A stretch of DNA of 64,000 nt from Candidatus Competibacteraceae bacterium (GCA_016713505.1 JADJPA010000001.1:930001-994000); one strand, 5' to 3'. Counted from the first letter of the stretch, positions 25,169-34,265 are shown. The notes: a model not told the origin generated them from the letters alone. A program made the numbers and translations.

Positions 25169-26504
25169 CACATCCGCTGCGGTTGCAACGTCGCGCCCCT
25201 GGCGCGCGGCCGTCGCCTGGATGGTGCTGGTGCTCGGCCCTGGTTTCTTTCTGGTCTACGGCCTTTGCAACGAACTGACCGCCCTGCGGGGCGAGGTCGG
25301 CAGCTTTTTCTTCGATTGGGAGCGCCGGATTCCGGTGCTGCCGTGGACGATTGTTCCCTACTGGTCGCTGGATGTGTTCTACGCCTTTTCGGTGCTGCTG
25401 TGCCGAAATCGCCGAGAGTTGGATCGGCACGCCTTACGGATGGTCGTCGCGGTGCTGTTGTCCGCCGTTGGCTTTCTGCTGTTTCCGCTGCGCTTTGGGT
25501 TTCCCCGACCGCAAGTCGACGGATTGTTCGGTCCCTTATTTGAGGCGCTCTACGGCTTCGACCAGCCTTTCAATCAAGCCCCTTCGCTGCATGTCAGTTT
25601 GGGCATGATCCTGTGGTATCGGTATGCCAAGTCGATGAGCGGGCCGTTGCGCTGGCTGCTGCACGGTTGGTTTGTTCTGATCGGCGTTTCCACGCTGACC
25701 ACATGGCAGCATCACGTCATCGACTTGCCGGCTGGCGCGCTGGTCGGAGCCATCGCGTTCTGGCTGTTTCTCGATCCACCCACCGAGACGGTTGGCAAGA
25801 CGGTCGCCTACCGACCGCTGGGTGGCGATCGCTGGGCGGGGTGTTATCTGGCGGGGGCTTTGCTCTGCCTCGCACTCGCCGTGCAAGGCGGCTATTGGGT
25901 GCTCTTGGTCTGGCCCTGCTTGGCTTTGGGGGCGGTCGCCGCCGCTTACGCCGGCATCGGACCGAAGGTCTTTCGCAAGGAGGGCGGTCGGATTTCGCTG
26001 GCGGCGAAACTGGTTTTAGCCCCGTATCTGATCGGCCAATCACTCGCTTGGCGCTGGTACCGGCAACGGATGACGCTGCCGTTTGGCGAGGTGTCGCCTG
26101 GGGTATTCGTCGGCGCTCGACTTGACCGACGCGAGGCGCGGGTGTTCGCCGCCGCGCATCCGCGCCGTCTGGTGCTCGATTTGACCGGTGATTTTGACGA
26201 GGCCGCTAGCTTGCGCGAGGGCGATTATGTCAATCTGCAATGGCTGGATGGGACCGAGCCGTCGCCCGCGATCCTGCGTGATGCCGCCGCTTATATCGAA
26301 ATGGCGCTGCAACAAGAAAAAACAGTGTTTGTCCACTGTGCGCTGGGTTACGCGCGCAGCGCCCGAGCCGTCGCGCATTGGCTGACGGTCACCGGTCGCG
26401 CGTGCTCGCTTGAAGAAGCGATCGAACAAGTCCGCGCGGTTCGTCCCGGCATCGTCGTCACCCCCAACCGGCTGGTTGCCACGCCAGCGCAGGGATTCGC
26501 ATGA
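25161..26504 (+). CDS. ynbD: YnbD-like fused PAP2 / dual-specificity phosphatase, membrane-bound
   Basis: A 447-residue inner-membrane protein. The first 290 residues hold several membrane segments and a PAP2-type site: the SLH signature in APSLHVSLGMI and the later HH-x3-D in TWQHHVIDLPAG. The last 150 residues form a cysteine phosphatase with VHCALGYARSARA, the HCxxGxxRS loop. The same fusion is YnbD of Escherichia coli. It probably dephosphorylates a lipid phosphate made by the neighbouring synthases, such as a phosphatidylglycerophosphate- or inositol-phosphate-like intermediate. It overlaps ynbC by 8 bases and ynbA by 4. The PAP2 first motif (KxxxxxxRP) is not obvious. Confidence 0.88.
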   Translation: MASTSAAVATSRPWRAAVAWMVLVLGPGFFLVYGLCNELTALRGEVGSFFFDWERRIPVLPWTIVPYWSLDVFYAFSVLLCRNRRELDRHALRMVVAVLLSAVGFLLFPLRFGFPRPQVDGLFGPLFEALYGFDQPFNQAPSLHVSLGMILWYRYAKSMSGPLRWLLHGWFVLIGVSTLTTWQHHVIDLPAGALVGAIAFWLFLDPPTETVGKTVAYRPLGGDRWAGCYLAGALLCLALAVQGGYWVLLVWPCLALGAVAAAYAGIGPKVFRKEGGRISLAAKLVLAPYLIGQSLAWRWYRQRMTLPFGEVSPGVFVGARLDRREARVFAAAHPRRLVLDLTGDFDEAASLREGDYVNLQWLDGTEPSPAILRDAAAYIEMALQQEKTVFVHCALGYARSARAVAHWLTVTGRACSLEEAIEQVRAVRPGIVVTPNRLVATPAQGFA

Positions 26505-27112
26505 TCAGTTTGTACGCCATCAAACCCGGCTTTCAGAGGCTGTTGCGGCCGATCGCTCGTTGTCTGCACGGTCGAGGCGTCAGCGCCAATCAGGTCACGC
26601 TCGCCGCGCTGCTGTTGTCGCTAGCGGCGGGCGGGGCGTTGTGCTGGGCGCCGCCGCCGGCGGCCTTGTTGCTGTTGCCGCCAGTGCTGCTGCTCAGAAT
26701 GGCCTTGAATGCCCTGGACGGCATGTTGGCTCGCGAATTTCAGGGACCGACTCCGTTGGGGGCGATCTTGAACGAAACCGGCGATGTGTTGGCCGACGCT
26801 GGTTTGTATCTGCCGTTAATCCTGATTCCCGGCGTATCGGCGGCGGCGGTCGTGGCGCTGGTGTTGTTGGCGCTGCTGAGTGAATTTTGCGGGGTGCTGG
26901 GCGTGCAGGTCGGAGCCAGTCGCCGCTATGACGGCCCGCTGGGCAAGAGCGACCGCGCCTTATTGCTCGGTGGGATTGCGCTGGTGCTCGGTCTCGGCGC
27001 GCCGGGCGGTGGCGGGTTGACCGCCCTATTATGGGTCGCCAACGGGCTGCTGGCGCTGACTTGTTTCAACCGGCTGGGCGGCGCGCTGCGGGAGCTGAAA
27101 CTATGTCCGTGA
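26501..27112 (+). CDS. ynbA: YnbA-like CDP-alcohol phosphatidyltransferase
   Basis: A 203-residue membrane enzyme of the CDP-alcohol phosphatidyltransferase family, joining CDP-diacylglycerol to a free alcohol. The signature is present but altered: N70-A-L-D73-G-x2-A-R-x8-G-x3-N91-x3-D95, so two of the four family aspartates (first and third) are asparagines. From memory the same exchange is kept in YnbA of Escherichia coli, so it is a subfamily trait rather than damage. Opening MISLYAIKPGFQRLLRP also matches YnbA. It starts on the ynbD stop (ATGA) and overlaps ynbB. The alcohol acceptor is unknown. Confidence 0.9.
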   Translation: MISLYAIKPGFQRLLRPIARCLHGRGVSANQVTLAALLLSLAAGGALCWAPPPAALLLLPPVLLLRMALNALDGMLAREFQGPTPLGAILNETGDVLADAGLYLPLILIPGVSAAAVVALVLLALLSEFCGVLGVQVGASRRYDGPLGKSDRALLLGGIALVLGLGAPGGGGLTALLWVANGLLALTCFNRLGGALRELKLCP

Positions 27113-28029
27113 TGCTGTCATCGCCGGTGCTGGTGGTGCTGGGTGGCGTGTGGGGCTCGCTGCTGCTGGCGACTGTCGTGGTGTGGTGGATCGCGCCCGC
27201 GCCCGATAGCGAGTTGCGCCAGCGGGTGCGCAGTTGGTGGATCATCGTGGCGCTATGCTCGCTGGCGCTGACGTTCAGCCGTAGCGCCGCCTTGGTATTT
27301 TTCGGCTTCGTCAGCTTCCTCGCCTTCAAGGAATATCTGACCCTGGTGCCGACCCGCAACGCCGACCGCCGGGTGTTGTTCTGGGCCTACCTGAGCATTC
27401 CGATCCAGTATTACTGGATCGGCATCGAATGGTACGGTATGTTCATCATCTTCATCCCGGTTTACCTGTTCCTATTGCTGCCGGTGGCGATGGTGCTGGC
27501 TGGAGAGACTCAGGGGTATCTACGCGCCGCCGGCACCCTGCACTGGGGGCTGATGAGCATGGTGTTCAGCCTCAGCCATCTGGCCTTCCTGCTGGTGTTG
27601 CCGCAAGCCCAGTATCCGGCTGTCAGCGGGCCGGGTCTGGTGCTGTTTCTGCTGCTGTTGACCGAACTGAACGACGTGGCGCAATTTTGCTGGGGCAAAT
27701 TGTTGGGCCGGCATAAAATCTCGCCCGCGGTCAGCCCCAATAAAACGGTGGAAGGCTTCGTCGGCGGGGTGGTGACCACCTTGTTGCTGTCGATATTGCT
27801 CGCGCCGTGGCTGACGCCGTTCGGCCTTCGAGATTCACTGCTGGCGGGGGCCTTGATCGCGGTGGCCGGCTTTTTCGGGGATTTGAGCCTGTCGGCCTTG
27901 AAACGCGATTTGGGGATCAAGGACAGCGGTCACCTGTTGCCGGGTCACGGTGGAATTCTCGACCGGGTGGACAGCCTGACCTATACCGCGCCGCTGTTTT
28001 TCCACTTCACCCGTTACCTGTATTTCTGA
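27103..28029 (+). CDS. ynbB: YnbB-like phosphatidate cytidylyltransferase
   Basis: A 308-residue polytopic membrane protein making CDP-diacylglycerol from phosphatidate and CTP. The CdsA signature is complete: SALKRDLGIKDSGHLLPGHG followed by GILDRVDS. About eight membrane segments precede it. It matches YnbB, a CdsA paralogue, and would supply CDP-diacylglycerol to the adjacent YnbA-like enzyme. The ATG at 27103 overlaps the previous gene by ten bases and has GGAG 8 bases upstream; ATG 27112 (TGATG overlap) is an alternative. A housekeeping cdsA is expected elsewhere in the genome. Confidence 0.92.
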   Translation: MSVMLSSPVLVVLGGVWGSLLLATVVVWWIAPAPDSELRQRVRSWWIIVALCSLALTFSRSAALVFFGFVSFLAFKEYLTLVPTRNADRRVLFWAYLSIPIQYYWIGIEWYGMFIIFIPVYLFLLLPVAMVLAGETQGYLRAAGTLHWGLMSMVFSLSHLAFLLVLPQAQYPAVSGPGLVLFLLLLTELNDVAQFCWGKLLGRHKISPAVSPNKTVEGFVGGVVTTLLLSILLAPWLTPFGLRDSLLAGALIAVAGFFGDLSLSALKRDLGIKDSGHLLPGHGGILDRVDSLTYTAPLFFHFTRYLYF

Positions 28030-28042
28030 GCAATTTATCGCC

Positions 28043-28660
28043 ATGTGGCCCATCGTGTTGCGGCTGCTGTTCTTTATGCTGCTCGTCAAGCCGTTTTTGC
28101 TGCTGGCGGTGGGCGTCAGCGTGCGCGGTCGCGAGCGCTTGCCCCGGCGGGGCCCCGCGCTGATCGTCGCCAATCACAACAGCCATCTCGACGCGCTGGT
28201 GTTGGCGGCGATCCTGCCGCTGCGGCTGTTGCCGCAGGTCAGGCCAGCGGCGTCGGCGGAGTATTTTCTGCGCGGCCGCTGGCGGTCCTGGTTTGCCCGA
28301 CAGGTCATCGGCATCATTCCGGTGGCGACTCAGGGGGGCTGTTCGCGCGCCGAGGTGTTGAGCGAGGTCAGGGACGCGCTGGCGGCGGGCGATATCGTGA
28401 TTTTCTTCCCGGAAGGCACGCGCGGCGAACCGGAAGCGCCCGGCAAACTCAAATCCGGTATCGTGTGGTTGGCCCAACAACTGCCGAACGTGCCGGTTTG
28501 TCCGGTGCGGCTGCGCGGTTTGGGGAAGGTGCTACCCAAGGGCGACTGGCTGCCGGTGCCGTTTTTCTGCGAGGCCTGGGTCGGCGAGCCGCTGCGCTGG
28601 GAGGGCGACCGGCAACGGTTCATGACCTCGCTGGCCGCAAATCTTGGGGGAACGTTATAA
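28043..28660 (+). CDS. PlsC-type 1-acyl-glycerol-3-phosphate acyltransferase
   Basis: A 205-residue acyltransferase with the LPLAT motifs NHNSHLDAL (the HX4D catalytic pair), a basic AEYFLRGRWRSWF region, and FFPEGTRGEPEAPG as the glycerol-phosphate binding motif. An N-terminal hydrophobic segment (residues 2-24) anchors it to the inner membrane. It follows the ynbB-like gene by 13 bases and would make phosphatidate for the CdsA-like enzyme, closing a short lipid pathway in one operon. The Escherichia coli ynb operon lacks this gene, so it is an addition here. Confidence 0.92.
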   Translation: MWPIVLRLLFFMLLVKPFLLLAVGVSVRGRERLPRRGPALIVANHNSHLDALVLAAILPLRLLPQVRPAASAEYFLRGRWRSWFARQVIGIIPVATQGGCSRAEVLSEVRDALAAGDIVIFFPEGTRGEPEAPGKLKSGIVWLAQQLPNVPVCPVRLRGLGKVLPKGDWLPVPFFCEAWVGEPLRWEGDRQRFMTSLAANLGGTL

Positions 28661-28722
28661 AATGGAGGGGCTTTCAAGGGCTTTAGCGAACTTCTATCCT
28701 GAAACCACCGCTGCGATGATTT

Positions 28723-29937
28723 ATGGCCGACATGACTGATTTATGGCGAAAGCTGCGCGAAGCGCTGCTCGATCCGCGAACCGATTCCGAGGCGCTGAGC
28801 ACCGCATTGCGCCAAGCGCGCGAGCGCCAACCGTTGCCAGTGATTTGGCTGATCGGCAAAACTCAAGCCGGTAAAACCTCGATTATCCGGGCGCTGACCG
28901 GCAGTGAGGCCGCCGAAATCGGTAACGGCTTCCAGCCTTGTACCCGAACTTCCCGGTTTTACGATTTTCCGGCCGAAGCGCCGGTGGTGCGTTTTCTCGA
29001 CACCCGCGGTCTGGGCGAGGTAGCCTACGATCCCGCCGAGGACATGCGTTATTGCGAGTCGCAAGCGCATCTGGTGTTGGGAGTGATCAAGGCGGCCGAC
29101 ATCCGGCAGGACCAGATTTTTGAGGTGCTGCGGGCGGTGCGCCAACGCCATCCCGAATGGCCGGTGCTGATCGCTCAAACCGGCTTGCACGAACTGTATC
29201 CGCGCGGCGGCGAACATCGCTTGCCGTATCCCTACGACCAGAAACCGTTGCCGCCGCAAGTCCCCAACGATCTTGCCCGCGCCTTGTCCGAACAACGCCA
29301 GCGCTTGGGTCGCTTGCCGGGTTCGGGGCCGGTGCGCTGGGTTCCGGTCGATCTGACTTTGCCGGAAGACGGCTGGGAGCCGGCCAGTTACGGGCTGGAT
29401 GCGCTGTGGGCGGCGATCGAGGCGATTTCCTCGTTGCACTTGCAGTCCCTGCTGCGGGGCGATGCCGAAGTACAGGACGCTTACGCCCGCGTCGCGCACC
29501 CGCACATCGTCGGCCATGCCGTGACCGCCGGCGGCCTTGGAGCGCTGCCGCTGGTCGAAATGATCGGAGTGCCGGCGGTGCAGGCCAAGCTGCTGCACGT
29601 TCTTGCCAAGTTGTACGGACAACGCTGGGACAAGCGCTCGGTCACCGAATTTCTCGGCTTGCTGGGCGTGGGCGTCGGCTTGGGTTATGTGGCGCGGATG
29701 CTGGGCCGGCAGGTGACCAAACTGATCCCAGTTTTAGGCCAGACGGCGGGCGCGATGTGGGGAGCCACGGCGAATAGCGCAACCACCTACGCGCTCGGCA
29801 AAGCCGCCACCTATTATTTCAGCATGCGTAAAGAGGGTGGTTCTGTGGATCCGAAGCGGTTGCGGCGCATTTACATGGACGGGTTGGCGAGCGGATTGAA
29901 TCTGCTGAAATCGAACGTTAAAGACCGTCCGTCGTGA
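28723..29937 (+). CDS. GTPase with C-terminal DUF697 (YcjF-like) membrane domain
   Basis: A 404-residue P-loop protein. G1 is LIGKTQAGKTSI (43-54), a threonine in PCTRTSRFYDF is a candidate G2, and G3 is DTRGLGE (93-99). The usual NKxD is not evident; AQTGLHELYP sits at that place. Residues about 255-385 form a DUF697 domain with Gly-rich hydrophobic helices (VTAGGLGALPLVEMIGVPAV and FLGLLGVGVGLGYV), probably membrane-inserted. It is 62 bases after the acyltransferase gene and overlaps the next GTPase gene by 4 bases, so it may be the tail of the lipid operon. A role in membrane remodelling or stress is inferred from YcjF/dynamin-like relatives. Confidence 0.82.
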   Translation: MADMTDLWRKLREALLDPRTDSEALSTALRQARERQPLPVIWLIGKTQAGKTSIIRALTGSEAAEIGNGFQPCTRTSRFYDFPAEAPVVRFLDTRGLGEVAYDPAEDMRYCESQAHLVLGVIKAADIRQDQIFEVLRAVRQRHPEWPVLIAQTGLHELYPRGGEHRLPYPYDQKPLPPQVPNDLARALSEQRQRLGRLPGSGPVRWVPVDLTLPEDGWEPASYGLDALWAAIEAISSLHLQSLLRGDAEVQDAYARVAHPHIVGHAVTAGGLGALPLVEMIGVPAVQAKLLHVLAKLYGQRWDKRSVTEFLGLLGVGVGLGYVARMLGRQVTKLIPVLGQTAGAMWGATANSATTYALGKAATYYFSMRKEGGSVDPKRLRRIYMDGLASGLNLLKSNVKDRPS

Positions 29938-31475
29938 AAAGATTGTTCAAGCGGTTCGACCGGCTGCGGCTGTTCGCCTTGCTGTTTTGGACGTTGCCGA
30001 TCATCGCTTTAGTGCCGCTTGGCGGGTTGTGGCTGTGGCAAGCCGAGGCCACGCCGTGGTGGTTGCTGGCGATGGTGGCGTGCAGCGCCGCCGGTTATGG
30101 CCTGCAATACGCCATGCGCCGCCGGGATCGCCGGTTGTTGGCCGATGCCTCAACCGCCCCCGACCCGCACTGGTCGCCGAGGGCCGAGGACGCCTGGGCG
30201 GCGGTGGAGCGAGTCGCGGAGACGGTGGACCCGCAAGATCATCCGCTGGATGACGGCGGCCGGCTCTGGCTGCTCGGCCAGAAGGTGCTGGATACCGTCG
30301 CGCGGTGTTATCACCCCGAAGCGGAACGGCCGCTGCTGGAACTGACCGTGCCGCACATGCTGTTGATCATCGAGCGCGCCAGCCGCGATTTGGGTCGGTC
30401 GGTGGTTCACGGCATTCCGTTCAGCCACCGCTTGACGGTCGGCGACTTGCTCAAGGTGCAACGCTGGAAGGAATCAGCCGAACGCTGGATGGCTGTTTAT
30501 CGCGCCGGGCGGCTGGTGATCAGCCCCGCCAATGCGCTGCTGAGCGAGCTGTGGGGACAGGTGCGCGACCGTGGCTACAACGTCGCCTGGGCCGAACTGC
30601 ATCGCTGGCTGCTGCGCGAATACGTGCGCAAGGTCGGTTACTACGCCATCGAACTCTACAGCGGACGCTTGGTTTTGAGCGAGGCCGGCGCGAGCCGTCT
30701 GCCGACCGAGGCGTCGCGCGAAGATCTGCAAAAGGCCGAACAGGCGACCGCGCCGCCCGAGGAGCCGTTGCGAATCCTGGTGGTGGGTCGAGCCAGCGCC
30801 GGCAAGTCGAGCCTGATCAATGCCCTGTTCGGGCGCTTGATCGCCGCGACGGATGTCTTGCCGGACACCACGGCCGCCTTAACCCCGTACCGGTTGACCC
30901 GCGACGGGCTGGATGCGGCGCTGGTTTTCGACACGCCCGGCTTCGATACCGACCTGTTCGACGAGAAGGCGCTGAAGCGGGCCGCGCTGGCGGCCGACTT
31001 ACTGCTGTGGGTGTGTCCCGCCCATCGTCCCGACCGACAGATGGATCGCGCCTTGCTGGACACCTTGCGCGGCTGGTACGCCCACCGTCCCGACCGACGG
31101 ATGCCGCCGCTGTTGGTGGCGGTGAGCCATATCGACCAACTGCGACCCTCCCGCGAGTGGCAACCCCCCTACGACCTGCTGGAGCCATCCGGTCCCAAGG
31201 CCAGCAACATCCGCGCGGCGGTGGAAGCGGTGGCGGCGGATCTGGCGGTGCCGGTGGAGGCGGTGGTTCCGGTTTGTCTGGCCGAAGGGCGTGTCTACAA
31301 CGTGGATGACGCCTTATGGAGCGCCATTCTCGAACGCTACGATCCGGCGAACCGGGTCCGGTTTCTGCGCTGTTTGGCGGATCGCAAGCGTCAGGAAAAC
31401 TGGGCGTTGCTCCGCCAGCAACTGTCCAACGCCGGCCGTTGGCTGGCGGAATTGCCGCAGCGACTTTCGGGCTAG
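29934..31475 (+). CDS. Membrane-anchored GTPase
   Basis: A 513-residue protein. Two hydrophobic segments (about 13-35 and 40-60) form an N-terminal hairpin anchor; a helical region of about 200 residues follows; the GTPase domain starts near 280 with VVGRASAGKSSLINALFG as G1, DTPGFDTDLF as G3 (about 333) and VAVSHIDQLR in the G4 position (His for Lys, Asp kept). The layout recalls dynamin-like and Era-like membrane GTPases but I cannot assign a named family. Start is GTG 29934 overlapping the previous stop as GTGA, so it is coupled to the DUF697 GTPase, and the two may form a heteromeric membrane machine. Confidence 0.8.
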   Translation: MKRLFKRFDRLRLFALLFWTLPIIALVPLGGLWLWQAEATPWWLLAMVACSAAGYGLQYAMRRRDRRLLADASTAPDPHWSPRAEDAWAAVERVAETVDPQDHPLDDGGRLWLLGQKVLDTVARCYHPEAERPLLELTVPHMLLIIERASRDLGRSVVHGIPFSHRLTVGDLLKVQRWKESAERWMAVYRAGRLVISPANALLSELWGQVRDRGYNVAWAELHRWLLREYVRKVGYYAIELYSGRLVLSEAGASRLPTEASREDLQKAEQATAPPEEPLRILVVGRASAGKSSLINALFGRLIAATDVLPDTTAALTPYRLTRDGLDAALVFDTPGFDTDLFDEKALKRAALAADLLLWVCPAHRPDRQMDRALLDTLRGWYAHRPDRRMPPLLVAVSHIDQLRPSREWQPPYDLLEPSGPKASNIRAAVEAVAADLAVPVEAVVPVCLAEGRVYNVDDALWSAILERYDPANRVRFLRCLADRKRQENWALLRQQLSNAGRWLAELPQRLSG

Positions 31476-31578
31476 GCGCGGCTTCTGGCCGGATCTGACC
31501 GACCGCGCAACCCCGGCTAGTTTGGTACGTTCCCGCCCGCAATCGCCCTTGACCGGCCCCGGTCCAGTAATCCATCTG

Positions 31579-31587
31579 TGTTATAAT
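31579..31587 (+). promoter_or_regulatory. Extended -10 promoter for gyrA
   Basis: TGTTATAAT is a perfect extended -10 element (TG-N-TATAAT), 57 bases before the gyrA ATG. No good -35 stands 17 bases upstream, which is normal for extended -10 promoters. A TTGACC at 31549 is 27 bases away, too far to pair with it. Confidence 0.65.
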
Positions 31588-31643
31588 TCCTCGCTTGAAA
31601 ACCCCGCCAATGCTTGGTCCGATGCAGACAACAAGGTTCGCGA

Positions 31644-34265
31644 ATGACTGAAATCGCTAAAGAAATTCTTCCGGTCAATCTGGAAGACGAGATGCGGCAA
31701 TCCTACCTCGATTACGCCATGAGCGTGATCGTGGGCCGGGCCTTGCCGGACGTGCGCGACGGTCTCAAGCCGGTGCACCGGCGGGTGTTGTTCGCGATGA
31801 GCGAACTGGGCAACGACTGGAACAAACCCTATAAGAAGTCCGCCCGCGTGGTCGGCGATGTGATCGGTAAATATCACCCGCACGGCGACACCGCCGTCTA
31901 CGACACCATCGTCCGCATGGCCCAGCCGTTTTCGTTGCGCTACATGCTGGTGGACGGGCAGGGCAATTTCGGCAGCATCGACGGCGACGCGCCGGCGGCG
32001 ATGCGCTACACCGAAGTCCGCATGGCCCGTATCGCCCACGAACTGCTGGCCGATCTCGACAAGGAAACGGTCGATTTCGTGCCGAATTATGACGAGTCGG
32101 AACGCGAGCCCACCGTTTTCCCCACCCGGCTGCCCAATTTGCTGGTCAACGGTGCGTCCGGCATCGCTGTGGGCATGGCCACCAATATCCCGCCGCACAA
32201 TCTGGGCGAGGTGGTGGACGCTTGCACCGCGCTGATCGACGATCCCACCTTAACCGTCGCGCAACTCATGCGCCACGTTCCGGGGCCGGATTTTCCGACC
32301 GCCGGCCTGATCAACGGCGCGCGCGGCATTCGCGACGCTTACGAAACCGGCCGGGGCCGGGTGCAGATGCGCGCTCGCACCGAGATCGAACCCGATGAGG
32401 TGCGCGGCCGGCAGGCCATCATCGTCACCGAATTGCCCTATCAGGTGAACAAAGCCCGGCTGATCGAAAAAATCGCCGAACTGGTCAAGGACAAGAAGAT
32501 CGAGGGCATCACCGAGCTGCGCGACGAGTCCGACAAGGACGGCATGCGCATCTACATCGAGCTGCGCCGCAACGAAAACGCCGAAGTGGTGTTGAACAAC
32601 CTCTATCTGCACACGCCGCTGCAATGCGTGTTCGGCGTCAACATGGTGGCGCTGGTGGACGGCCAGCCGCGCCTGCTCAACCTCAAGCAGGTGCTGGAGG
32701 CGTTTCTGTCGCACCGGCGCGAAGTGGTGGTGCGGCGCACCGTGTTCGATCTGCGCAAGGCCCGCGAGCGCGCCCACGTCGTCGAAGGGCTGGCGGTGGC
32801 GCTGGCCAATCTCGACCCGCTGATCGCGCTGATCCGCGCGGCCGCCGATCCCGCCGCCGCCAAGGCCGAGATGTTGAAACGGGTTTGGCTGCCGGGCTTG
32901 GTGACCGAACTGCTGGGACAGTCTGGCGCGACGGCCTCAAGACCGGACGATCTGCCGGCGGAATTCGGCTTGTCTGACGCCGGCTACCGGTTGTCCCCGG
33001 TGCAAGCTCAGGCCATTCTCGATCTGCGTTTGCACCGGCTGACCGGGCTGGAACAACGCAAGCTGCTCGACGAATATTATGAGCTGTTGAATCGGATTCA
33101 GGAATTATTGGCGATCCTCACCCAGCCGGAGCGGCTGACGGCGGTGATTCGGGCCGAGTTGCAGGAATTGCGCGCTCAGTACGCCGACGCCCGCCGCACC
33201 GTGATCCAGCCGGACGAAAGCAATCTCAATCTGGAAGATTTGATCACCGAGGAAACCGTGGTGGTCACGCTGTCGCACGCCGGTTATGTGAAGTCGCAAC
33301 CGCTGTCGTTGTACCGGGCGCAGCGGCGCGGCGGGCGCGGCCGGGCGGCGACCACGGTCAAGGAAGAAGATTTCGTCGACAAGCTGTTCATCGCCAGCAC
33401 CCACGACACCGTGCTGTGTTTCTCCAATCGCGGCCGGGTGTACTGGAAGAAGGTTTACGAACTGCCCCAAGCCGGACGCGCTGCCCGAGGCCGACCCATC
33501 GTCAACCTGTTGCCGCTGGAAGAAGGCGAGCGCATCAATGCGGTGCTGGCGGTGCGCGAGTTCAGCGACGACCAGTACGTGTTTTTCGCCACCACCAACG
33601 GGACGGTCAAGAAAACTCCCCTGTCCGCCTATTCCCGACCGCGCCCCGGCGGCATCATCGCCATCGACTTGCGCGAAGGGGATTATTTGGTCAATGTCGA
33701 ACTGACCGACGGCGAGCGCGATATCATGTTGTTCACCGATGCGGGCAAGGCGGTGCGGTTCGCCGAAACCGACGTGCGCGACACCGGTCGTTCGGCCTGC
33801 GGCGTGCGCGGCATCCGGCTGGGCGAAGGCCAGAAAGTCATCGCGCTGATCGTGGTGGGCGAAGGCACGGTGCTTTCCGTCACCGAAAACGGTTTCGGCA
33901 AGCGGACTCCGGTCGCCGAATACGCCCGCCACGGCCGCGGCGGTCAGGGCGTCATCACCATTCAGACCTCCGAGCGCAACGGCCGGGTGATCGGCGCGGT
34001 GCAAGTGGAAAACGACCACGAACTGATGCTGATTTCCGACGGTGGCACGCTGGTGCGGACCCGCGTCGGGGAAATTTCCATCGTGGGACGCAATGCGCAG
34101 GGCGTCAAACTGATCAGCCTGCAAGGCGATGAGAAGCTGGCCGGGGTCGAGAAGATCGAAGGCATCGCCGATCTGGAAGGCAACGGCGATGCGAACGGCG
34201 AAGAAGATCATAGCTTGGCGTCGGGTGAGGCTGACGGGAGCGATGACGGCGAGGGTGCGGAATGA
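31644..34265 (+). CDS. gyrA: DNA gyrase subunit A
   Basis: An 873-residue topoisomerase subunit that breaks and rejoins DNA and, with GyrB, introduces negative supercoils. The catalytic Tyr122 lies in AAMRYTEVRMARI; the quinolone-determining region HPHGDTAVYDTIVRM has Thr83 and Asp87. The beta-pinwheel C-terminal domain carries the GyrA box QRRGGRG needed for DNA wrapping, and the last 30 residues are an acidic tail. The ATG at 31644 has AAGG about 9 bases before it. Its stop overlaps the pheA start by 4 bases, whereas many gammaproteobacteria place serC between gyrA and pheA. Confidence 0.98.
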   Translation: MTEIAKEILPVNLEDEMRQSYLDYAMSVIVGRALPDVRDGLKPVHRRVLFAMSELGNDWNKPYKKSARVVGDVIGKYHPHGDTAVYDTIVRMAQPFSLRYMLVDGQGNFGSIDGDAPAAMRYTEVRMARIAHELLADLDKETVDFVPNYDESEREPTVFPTRLPNLLVNGASGIAVGMATNIPPHNLGEVVDACTALIDDPTLTVAQLMRHVPGPDFPTAGLINGARGIRDAYETGRGRVQMRARTEIEPDEVRGRQAIIVTELPYQVNKARLIEKIAELVKDKKIEGITELRDESDKDGMRIYIELRRNENAEVVLNNLYLHTPLQCVFGVNMVALVDGQPRLLNLKQVLEAFLSHRREVVVRRTVFDLRKARERAHVVEGLAVALANLDPLIALIRAAADPAAAKAEMLKRVWLPGLVTELLGQSGATASRPDDLPAEFGLSDAGYRLSPVQAQAILDLRLHRLTGLEQRKLLDEYYELLNRIQELLAILTQPERLTAVIRAELQELRAQYADARRTVIQPDESNLNLEDLITEETVVVTLSHAGYVKSQPLSLYRAQRRGGRGRAATTVKEEDFVDKLFIASTHDTVLCFSNRGRVYWKKVYELPQAGRAARGRPIVNLLPLEEGERINAVLAVREFSDDQYVFFATTNGTVKKTPLSAYSRPRPGGIIAIDLREGDYLVNVELTDGERDIMLFTDAGKAVRFAETDVRDTGRSACGVRGIRLGEGQKVIALIVVGEGTVLSVTENGFGKRTPVAEYARHGRGGQGVITIQTSERNGRVIGAVQVENDHELMLISDGGTLVRTRVGEISIVGRNAQGVKLISLQGDEKLAGVEKIEGIADLEGNGDANGEEDHSLASGEADGSDDGEGAE

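Noticed and set aside
31549..31554. TTGACC as -35 box of the gyrA promoter
   Set aside because: It is 27 bases from the TATAAT at 31582, outside the workable 16-18 base spacing. The extended -10 can act without it.
33105..34211. Minus-strand frame of 368 codons opposite gyrA
   Set aside because: No start signal or domain; coincides with the GyrA C-terminal domain, whose GyrA box and pinwheel are clear on the plus strand.
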